Part shown: piece after piece, positions 58,264 to 64,000 of the stretch
Layout: every line of letters starts with the position of its first letter
Numbering within the stretch: the stretch's first letter is position 1
NCBI RefSeq assembly: GCF_000737595.1
Contig: NZ_CP006271.1
Coordinates: forward strand, 1-64,000
DNA: 64,000 nt
Reading direction: 5' to 3'
Origin: Synechococcus sp. KORDI-52
GTDB lineage: Bacteria > Cyanobacteriota > Cyanobacteriia > PCC-6307 > Cyanobiaceae
Position numbers and translations under genes: made by a program
Notes under the pieces: generated by a model
The model's input: only the letters and a program-made list of their open reading frames with translations
Databases searched by the model: none
Told to the model about the DNA's origin: nothing

Positions 58264-58908
58264 TCAGTGCTCAAAGATCTGGTGAAAACGCATCCGATCC
58301 AGCTCGGCAACCACCGGAACACATTGAAAGCAGCGCTGTGCCAGATCCCAGCGCCCTTCGCGACGCAGCATCTGTTCCAAGCGCTCCCGGGCGGGCAAGA
58401 GATAGCGAACGTCATTCGCGGCATAGGCCAGCTGAGCATCTGTGAGTTCGTCCACCCGGCCCCAATCACTGCTCTGGGCGCCCTTATCCAGCTCAACGCC
58501 GACCAACTCCATAACTAGATCCTTGAGGCCATGGCGGGGGGTGTACGTCCGGCCGAGCCGACTGCCGACTTTGGTGCAGAACACAGGATTCACTGCAATC
58601 CCTAGACCGGCGGCAAGTGCAGCCAGATCGAACCGGGCGAAGTGGAACACCTTCTCCACTGAAGCGGCCTCAAACAGGCGCTTGAGGTTGGGAGCCTCGG
58701 TCTGGCCCAAGCCAATGCGGACGCAGGAAACACGATCTTCTGCATCCGCTATCTGAACCAGACAAAGGCGATCACGCCCATGAATCAACCCCATCGCTTC
58801 GGTGTCAACCGCAAGCCGCGCAGACAGCAGATAGCGGTCTGTCCACGCGTCATCGAGATCGCGATCAAAGACAGCGAATTCCGCTGGGGACGACGACTGC
58901 TCAGCCAT
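58264..58908 (-). CDS. Ribonuclease D-like 3'-5' exonuclease
   Basis: A 214-residue DEDD exonuclease core without the HRDC domain of E. coli RNase D. Motifs: LAVDTEAMGL (Exo I, Asp and Glu), VFHFARFDLAALA (Exo II) and AQLAYAANDVRYLLPARERL (Exo III, Tyr and Asp). Such short forms are common in cyanobacteria and act in tRNA or small RNA maturation. ATG 58908 gives MAEQSSSPAEF. Confidence 0.85.
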   Translation of the reverse strand: MAEQSSSPAEFAVFDRDLDDAWTDRYLLSARLAVDTEAMGLIHGRDRLCLVQIADAEDRVSCVRIGLGQTEAPNLKRLFEAASVEKVFHFARFDLAALAAGLGIAVNPVFCTKVGSRLGRTYTPRHGLKDLVMELVGVELDKGAQSSDWGRVDELTDAQLAYAANDVRYLLPARERLEQMLRREGRWDLAQRCFQCVPVVAELDRMRFHQIFEH

Positions 58909-59023
58909 GGCTTGTGAAATGGATGAAGCCAGTGTGGCCAACCACCTTCGCGGCGCGTCTCAAAACCCTCCTCTTGAATCTCGAAATAAGATCGTTTTTG
59001 ATTGGGGGAGTTGTCCCGCGCCT

Positions 59024-59407
59024 GTGTTCTCTCGCAGAAAGCCTTCGCGCACCTGTCTGGCAGACATCGAGCAGTACTTCCATCAGCCGCCGCCGCAATT
59101 CCTCGATCTCGAGCTGGCTGTCTGCTGGATCCTCGAGTGCTTGCTTAAAGACGACAACTACCCCTCCGGACTCCTGCAGAAACTGATCCGGGAGGAGCCA
59201 CAACTGCGGCTTTCTGAAACCGTGCTGCAACAGGCCCTGGAGTTCCTTGAGCAACAGGGCTCGATCAGCAGTTACACCCAACGCTGTCCGAGTCGCGGAC
59301 GGCCACGGCGCATGCTGCACCTTGAATCCAATGCACGTGGCGAAGCCGAGCGACTGATGCAGCCCTGGCGCAGCTGGCTGGACTCCCACCGGTTCGCCTT
59401 GAACTAA
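59024..59407 (+). CDS. Winged-helix-like hypothetical protein
   Basis: A 127-residue protein with a pattern like a PadR/BlaI-type winged helix: AVCWILECLLKDDNYPSGLLQKLIREE, then LSETVLQQALEFLEQQGSI, then the basic wing SRGRPRRMLHL. The frame is open back to an ATG at 58907 overlapping the divergent exonuclease start; GTG 59024 (FSRRKPSRTC) avoids that and begins at the compact domain. Regulatory function is inferred. Confidence 0.55.
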   Translation: MFSRRKPSRTCLADIEQYFHQPPPQFLDLELAVCWILECLLKDDNYPSGLLQKLIREEPQLRLSETVLQQALEFLEQQGSISSYTQRCPSRGRPRRMLHLESNARGEAERLMQPWRSWLDSHRFALN

Positions 59408-59457
59408 GCGATTCAGCCGGCGCAAGGCTTAAAAAGGTTGAACACCACCGGGATGCC

Positions 59458-60012
59458 ATGCCTGCAGGATTCCAATCCACCCTCCTGCTGACTGTTCTGC
59501 TGGCGATTGGTCTGGTCTTCTTTCTGCGTGCAGCCAGCAAAGACCGAACCACAGTGGTGGACGTGATGTCCCCCCAACCCCCCATCACCGTTCTTGACGG
59601 GATCAGCACTTGGCTGGAAGACCGCGGCTGGAGCCGAGATGGCGGAGATGCTGAGCGCCAGGTGCTCCGCTTCAAGGGGAAAGTGGCCTCCAGCCAACCC
59701 CTTGCCGTGTTGCTGTCCGTGCTGGCGGCCATTGGCTCCGCCTGCTTCGGTCTGGTCCTGCGTCAGCTGGCACCCCAACTGCACTGGTGGCCTCTGCTGC
59801 TGATCGGCCTCGGTCCTCTGGCGGGAGCTGTTTACACCCGGCGGGCCGCTCGCACAGAAGCCCTTGAACTGCAACTCCTTCCTGCTCCCGAGGGAGAGGG
59901 CAGCGCCATTCGCCTGCGGGCTCATCGGGACGAATTGATCGCCATCGAACTGGAACTGGCTGAGACCCTGCAACTCGCCAGTGATGGATCCCTGCTCTCC
60001 TCCCCCATCTGA
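59458..60012 (+). CDS. CCB2/CCB4-like cofactor assembly protein
   Basis: A 184-residue membrane protein with an N-terminal hydrophobic helix (about 7-24) and a central pair (about 85-130). The order and blocks (PPITVLDGISTWLEDRGW, LRFKGKVASSQPL) resemble the cyanobacterial version of 'cofactor assembly of complex C' proteins, which help attach heme c-n to cytochrome b6. That would tie it to petB in this window, but the call is from general resemblance only. Confidence 0.55.
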   Translation: MPAGFQSTLLLTVLLAIGLVFFLRAASKDRTTVVDVMSPQPPITVLDGISTWLEDRGWSRDGGDAERQVLRFKGKVASSQPLAVLLSVLAAIGSACFGLVLRQLAPQLHWWPLLLIGLGPLAGAVYTRRAARTEALELQLLPAPEGEGSAIRLRAHRDELIAIELELAETLQLASDGSLLSSPI

Positions 60013-60015
60013 ACC

Positions 60016-60861
60016 ATGCGTCTGCCGGCCTGGATGCGACGGCGTCGCGTTGCCTCAGGGCTTGCCATCACAGGCCTGTCACTGGCAACCCTGGCGATGA
60101 CCAAAGCTGCGGAACAGCACAACTGGCTTGGTACAGCCAAGCCCAGCAACGAACCGGCAGAGCAACCTGCACCGGAACCGCCGGAGCCCTGTCCTGAGCC
60201 AGCCACACCAGATCCCCTGCTAGGCCCACGCACAAAGAAACCCGGGAGCTGGGTCGGGCGAAGCCCTGTGCAGAGCAACCTGCCAATCGTCGTCATGGCA
60301 GGACATGCCGACTCCCAGGGCACCGCCAGTCCAGGAACCCCTGGATATGCCGTGGATCAGCAGAAGCGAGCGCCGATGCAACCGGGCATTCGCGATGAGC
60401 TGTTCTGGAACCGCCAGGTTCAGGCCGCAGTGGTGAGCCAAGGTCAAGCCCGTGGCTTGAACATCCGCGCCTACACCCCGCCGTCAATCAGCATCTCGAA
60501 CGACGACGACCCTGCCACCAACTGGTCGAAGGCCAAGGTCTTTTCGGAGCGTGGTGAATATGTGCTGGAGATCCATTTCGATGCCTACCGGCCCCATGGC
60601 TTCGGCTCCGGCCTGATTCCGGTGCTCGCCAATGTGCGTGAACTGAATGTCGTCGATGAAAGCCTGGCCCAGGCATTTGGGCGATACCCACGCCTGTTCC
60701 GCGGAGGCCTTGGCGGTCCGCGTCGCGGCATCGGAATTCTCGAAATCGCCATGCTTGAACCCCCTCTCGAAACGAAACTGAGGGATCCGAGCTCAAGGGA
60801 GCACACGGTGAACTGCCTGGCCGAGCGCGTGGTGAACGCGCTCGTTCAAGGCGTCAGTTAG
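60016..60861 (+). CDS. N-acetylmuramoyl-L-alanine amidase-like secreted protein
   Basis: A 281-residue protein with a membrane anchor or signal (about 10-30), a Pro-rich linker (about 38-75), and a domain resembling Amidase_3: IVVMAGH with a putative zinc His (about 96), an aligned Glu region, and [10 protein letters not shown] where amidases place a second zinc His. Such enzymes cleave the peptide from muramic acid. The fold assignment is moderate. It starts three bases after the CCB-like gene and overlaps hemF convergently by 4 bases. Confidence 0.6.
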   Translation: MRLPAWMRRRRVASGLAITGLSLATLAMTKAAEQHNWLGTAKPSNEPAEQPAPEPPEPCPEPATPDPLLGPRTKKPGSWVGRSPVQSNLPIVVMAGHADSQGTASPGTPGYAVDQQKRAPMQPGIRDELFWNRQVQAAVVSQGQARGLNIRAYTPPSISISNDDDPATNWSKAKVFSERGEYVLEIHFDAYRPHGFGSGLIPVLANVRELNVVDESLAQAFGRYPRLFRGGLGGPRRGIGILEIAMLEPPLETKLRDPSSREHTVNCLAERVVNALVQGVS

Positions 60862-61946
60862 TTGATCGCTCCATGGGGGCGGCAGCGCTCATCCAGCGAG
60901 GCATCACCCAGCCAGTCCTGAGGCTTGGTGAACAGTTCGGTCAGCAGGGCCTCCCGTGATCCGGCCTCTGCGGTGTAGCCGTACTCCCAACGCACCAGGG
61001 GAGGCAGAGACATCAGGATCGATTCCGTGCGTCCATTGGTCTGCAACCCGAAGATCGTGCCGCGGTCCCAAACCAGGTTGAATTCCACATAACGGCCCCG
61101 GCGATAGAGCTGAAAATCCCTCTCGCGATCGCCGTAGGCCATCGGATGACGCTTCTCCACGATGGGCTCATAGGCGGGAAGGAAGGCTCTGCCGTTGGCC
61201 TGCCCGAGAGAGAACAGCTGCTCCCAACTCAACGGCCGAGCTCCCAAACGGGCTGACACCTGAGCCGCAGGACCGGAAGGGTCTTGCCCCTTGTACAACG
61301 TGCCGTTGGCATCCTGGTAGTCGTAAAAGATGCCTCCGACGCCGCGGGTCTCGCTGCGGTGCTTCAAAAAGAAGTACTCATCGCACCAGGGCTTGAAGAC
61401 CTTGTGGAGATCCGGATGCACCGAATCACAGGCTGCCTGATGGGTGCGATGAAAGTGACGTGCATCATCTAGGAATGGGTAGTAAGGGGTCAGATCGGCA
61501 CCCCCTCCGAACCACCACACCGGCCCCGCCTCGAAATAGCGGTAATTGAGATGCACCGTGGGGATGTAGGGGTTGCGGGGATGCAGCACCATCGAGGTTC
61601 CCGTGGCGAACCACGGGTGCCCCTTCGCTTCAGGACGCTGCTTGAGAATCGAAGGGGGCAACTCTTCCCCTTGAACCTCGGAGAAGTTCACTCCGCCTTG
61701 CTCAAAGACACGGCCCTCACGCATCACCCGGGAGCGCCCCCCGCCCCCTTCAGGCCTCACCCAACTTTCTTCCTCAAAACGACCCTCACCATCGAGCGCT
61801 TCCAGCCCCGCACAGATTTCATCCTGAAGCCCCATCACCATCGTCCGGGCCCGCTCTCTGGAATCGCTGGGGGGCAGCTCAAGGGGAGCGTTGCTGACGC
61901 CCACGTCCTGGCGTCCGAGGACGCGGCGAATCAGGGAGCGGACCAT
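60858..61946 (-). CDS. hemF: Oxygen-dependent coproporphyrinogen III oxidase
   Basis: Converts coproporphyrinogen III to protoporphyrinogen IX with O2, a shared step of chlorophyll, heme and bilin synthesis. 362 residues. Family blocks: [44 protein letters not shown] and [21 protein letters not shown]. The frame is open far upstream over the Mrp gene, but MVRSLIRRV at 61946 is the reasonable start. Divergent from mrp. Confidence 0.96.
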   Translation of the reverse strand: MVRSLIRRVLGRQDVGVSNAPLELPPSDSRERARTMVMGLQDEICAGLEALDGEGRFEEESWVRPEGGGGRSRVMREGRVFEQGGVNFSEVQGEELPPSILKQRPEAKGHPWFATGTSMVLHPRNPYIPTVHLNYRYFEAGPVWWFGGGADLTPYYPFLDDARHFHRTHQAACDSVHPDLHKVFKPWCDEYFFLKHRSETRGVGGIFYDYQDANGTLYKGQDPSGPAAQVSARLGARPLSWEQLFSLGQANGRAFLPAYEPIVEKRHPMAYGDRERDFQLYRRGRYVEFNLVWDRGTIFGLQTNGRTESILMSLPPLVRWEYGYTAEAGSREALLTELFTKPQDWLGDASLDERCRPHGAIN

Positions 61947-62061
61947 GGGCCAGAGACTGAAGACATCGAAACCTAACCAGGTGACCCCAGGCCTAGACAA
62001 GCATCCGTCAGGGACTGTCACGGGCGGCGCCCCTAGGATCCGGCTTGCCTTGATGAAACGG

Positions 62062-63138
62062 ATGACCCCGGTCGAGCAGGCCAACAAAGCCCTCCAGCAA
62101 GTCAAAGATGCCGGCAGTGGCAAAACGGCCCTGGAGCTCGGCTGGATCGAACAGATCCGCATCACCCCGCCGCGGGCTGTGTTTCGCCTCAGCCTTCCTG
62201 GCTTCGCCCAAGGCCAGAGAGATCGCATCGTGGCTGAGGCCCGTGGAGCGCTGATGGCCCTCGATGGCATTGACGACGTGCAGATCGAGATCGGCCAACC
62301 GCCAAGCCAGGGGGGGATTGGCCAAGCCGGCCATGGTCAGCCGGCCGAACGCCAGTCGATCCCCGGCGTCCGCCAGGTGATAGCGGTAAGCAGCGGCAAG
62401 GGCGGCGTCGGCAAAAGCACCGTCGCCGTCAATCTGGCCTGCGCCCTCGCCCAGACTGGCCTGCGGGTGGGGCTCCTGGACGCCGATATCTACGGGCCGA
62501 ACGCACCCACCATGCTGGGGGTCGCTGACCAAACACCAGAGGTGCAGGGCAGCGGAGATCAGCAGCGGATCGTGCCGATCGAAACCTGCGGGATCGCCAT
62601 GGTGTCGATGGGTCTGCTGATCGACGATCACCAACCTGTGATCTGGCGCGGCCCGATGCTCAACGGCATCATTCGTCAGTTCCTGTATCAGGCCGAATGG
62701 GGTGAGCGGGACGTTCTCATCGTTGACCTGCCGCCAGGCACCGGTGATGCGCAACTCTCCCTGGCCCAGGCGGTGCCGATGGCCGGCGTTGTGATCGTGA
62801 CCACCCCCCAACAGGTGTCGCTGCAGGATGCGCGACGGGGTCTCGCCATGTTCCGGCAGATGGGCATTCCCGTGCTCGGCGTCGTGGAGAACATGAGCGC
62901 CTTCATCCCTCCGGACCGTCCCGACTGCCGCTACGCCCTCTTCGGCAGTGGCGGGGGCGCTCAACTCGCCGCGGACTACGACGTTCCCCTGCTGGCTCAA
63001 ATCCCTATGGAAATGCCTGTTCAGGAAGGAGGTGACACGGGACGACCGATCGTGATCAACCGCAGCGACTCCGCCAGCGCCACCGAGTTCAAGGGCCTCG
63101 CTGACGCCGTGCTTAAGGCCGTCAGCCAGCCCGTCTGA
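62062..63138 (+). CDS. mrp: Mrp/ApbC-type iron-sulfur carrier ATPase
   Basis: A 358-residue ParA-like ATPase with an N-terminal DUF59 domain (about 1-85) and the deviant Walker [12 protein letters not shown] (about 107-117), followed by [14 protein letters not shown] and [12 protein letters not shown]. In Fe-S carriers of this family a C-x2-C pair near residue 275 holds the cluster; here that stretch is [14 protein letters not shown] with one cysteine. Start MTPVEQANK at 62062 or the ATG three codons upstream. Confidence 0.9.
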   Translation: MTPVEQANKALQQVKDAGSGKTALELGWIEQIRITPPRAVFRLSLPGFAQGQRDRIVAEARGALMALDGIDDVQIEIGQPPSQGGIGQAGHGQPAERQSIPGVRQVIAVSSGKGGVGKSTVAVNLACALAQTGLRVGLLDADIYGPNAPTMLGVADQTPEVQGSGDQQRIVPIETCGIAMVSMGLLIDDHQPVIWRGPMLNGIIRQFLYQAEWGERDVLIVDLPPGTGDAQLSLAQAVPMAGVVIVTTPQQVSLQDARRGLAMFRQMGIPVLGVVENMSAFIPPDRPDCRYALFGSGGGAQLAADYDVPLLAQIPMEMPVQEGGDTGRPIVINRSDSASATEFKGLADAVLKAVSQPV

Positions 63139-63140
63139 CG

Positions 63141-64000
63141 ATGTTCAGCCGACGTGACCACCGCAGATTGCACCGGGAGTGGGTGCTCTGGGGTGTTCCG
63201 ATCGGGATGATCGCCGTGGCTGGGGTGCTGATCGCCAGCACCCAACGCCAGGCGGACTATGCCGACTGGTATCACCACTGGATCACCGCAGCCTTCGGAG
63301 TGCTGCTGGCGCTGGGGTTGGAACGGTTGCCGCTGCAGCGGCTCCGACCGCTGCTCGTTCCCGTCTACGCCCTCACCGTGATCAGCCTGGTGGCGGTGCG
63401 CGTCGTTGGAACCACAGCCCTGGGAGCCCAACGCTGGATCAGCATCGGCGGGGTTCATGTCCAACCCTCGGAATTCGCCAAGATCGCCGCGATCCTGCTT
63501 GTGGCAGCAGTGTTGTCGCGGCACCCGGTGGAACGACCGATTGATCTGATGCGCCCGCTCGGGGTGATTGCGGTGCCTTGGTTCCTGGTGTTCATCCAGC
63601 CTGATCTGGGCACCTCACTCGTGTTCGGCGCCCTGATGCTCACGATGCTCTATTGGTCGGGAATGCCGATCGAGTGGGTGATTCTGTTGCTGTCACCGCT
63701 GGTGACAGCCCTGCTCTCAGGCCTTCTCCCCTGGGCCATGGCGGTCTGGATTCCTCTGATGGTGGTTCTCGCCTATCGCTCCCTCCCTTGGAAACGGCTG
63801 GCGGCGACAGCCACCCTGGCCATCCACGGCACCATGGCTGCCGTCACGCCCTGGCTCTGGTTGCATGGACTGAAGGATTATCAACGGGACCGCCTGGTGC
63901 TGTTCCTCGATCCCAGTCAGGATCCATTGGGTGGGGGTTATCACCTGCTTCAGAGCACCGTGGGCATCGGCTCAGGTGGCGTCTTGGGCACAGGCCTCCT
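63141..64000 (+). CDS. rodA: Rod shape-determining SEDS protein RodA (5' part)
   Basis: Peptidoglycan glycosyltransferase of the SEDS family, cut off by the window end after about 286 codons. Many membrane segments; blocks ALGAQRWISIGGVHVQPSEFAKI, FIQPDLGTSLVF and GGGYHLLQSTVGIGSGGVLG are diagnostic of RodA/FtsW, and the proximity to mrp and absence of a division cluster favour RodA. It starts two bases after the mrp stop. Confidence 0.93.
   Translation, partial: MFSRRDHRRLHREWVLWGVPIGMIAVAGVLIASTQRQADYADWYHHWITAAFGVLLALGLERLPLQRLRPLLVPVYALTVISLVAVRVVGTTALGAQRWISIGGVHVQPSEFAKIAAILLVAAVLSRHPVERPIDLMRPLGVIAVPWFLVFIQPDLGTSLVFGALMLTMLYWSGMPIEWVILLLSPLVTALLSGLLPWAMAVWIPLMVVLAYRSLPWKRLAATATLAIHGTMAAVTPWLWLHGLKDYQRDRLVLFLDPSQDPLGGGYHLLQSTVGIGSGGVLGTGL

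Noticed and set aside
61947-62270. N-terminal extension of hemF to 470 residues
   Set aside because: It runs antisense through the start of the Mrp gene and does not resemble the family; MVRSLIRRV is the sensible start.

Overview
The window is a chromosomal segment of a marine, phycoerythrin-rich picocyanobacterium, almost certainly Synechococcus (subcluster 5.1). The evidence is: both phycoerythrin I (cpeBA) and phycoerythrin II (mpeBA) with their lyases and linkers; R-phycocyanin (rpcBA); pebAB; oxygenic photosystem and cytochrome b6f genes (psbB, psbT, psbM, petBD); and the compact, overlapping gene layout of this group. All product calls come from reading protein sequence by eye; no database search was run.

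Left flank (1-22 kb), ordinary housekeeping: GH100 invertase; petBD divergent from a carboxyl-terminal protease and an HD phosphohydrolase; minCDE; a LuxR-type mini-regulator running into tRNA-Thr; sua5/prmC/dprA and a thioesterase; a double universal stress protein; psbM, a 2Fe-2S ferredoxin, psbB-psbT; nrdR, ribosomal protein S1, a HAD hydrolase, metK, an FGGY kinase; comF, tRNA-Phe and a TVP38-type membrane protein.

Phycobilisome rod region (22-50.8 kb): AplA; a CpcG2/CpcL-type linker with a hydrophobic tail; a pentapeptide protein; linkers CpeC, MpeD (fused double linker) and CpeE; CpeU-CpeT-CpeR; a three-gene Nif11-like operon; an MpeQ/MpeY-type lyase; MpeB, MpeA, MpeC, MpeU; a chromatic acclimation island (two AraC regulators of the FciA/FciB type, an MpeW-type lyase and a Nif11 gene); CpeZ and CpeY; CpeA and CpeB; CpeS, PebA, PebB; RpcB, RpcA, RpcT, RpcE, RpcF; and a low-molecular-weight tyrosine phosphatase. 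PebAB make phycoerythrobilin, the S/U-, T- and E/F-type lyases attach or isomerise it on defined cysteines of the alpha and beta subunits, and the linkers stack the discs. The layout (island between mpeU and cpeZ, an mpeQ/mpeY-type lyase before mpeBA) fits a type IV chromatic acclimator of the CA4-B configuration. The lyase and regulator genes are visibly AT-richer than the phycobiliprotein genes and the flanks.

The most novel signal is a repeated 18-bp element, TGATAR-N5-GGACAY, in four copies that I found only in the non-coding spaces of the acclimation island. Two copies form a tandem with a 21-bp period, as expected for an AraC-family operator. It is a candidate Fci binding site; I know of no published description. 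A family of Nif11-like small proteins recurring in this locus is the second lead.

Right flank (50.8-64 kb): panC-cmk fusion (apparently with a CTG start), rlpA, purM, an aldo/keto reductase, tRNA-Cys, an LpxB-like glycosyltransferase, a ribonuclease D-like exonuclease, a CCB-like membrane protein, an amidase-like protein, hemF, an Mrp-type ATPase and the start of rodA, which runs off the window.
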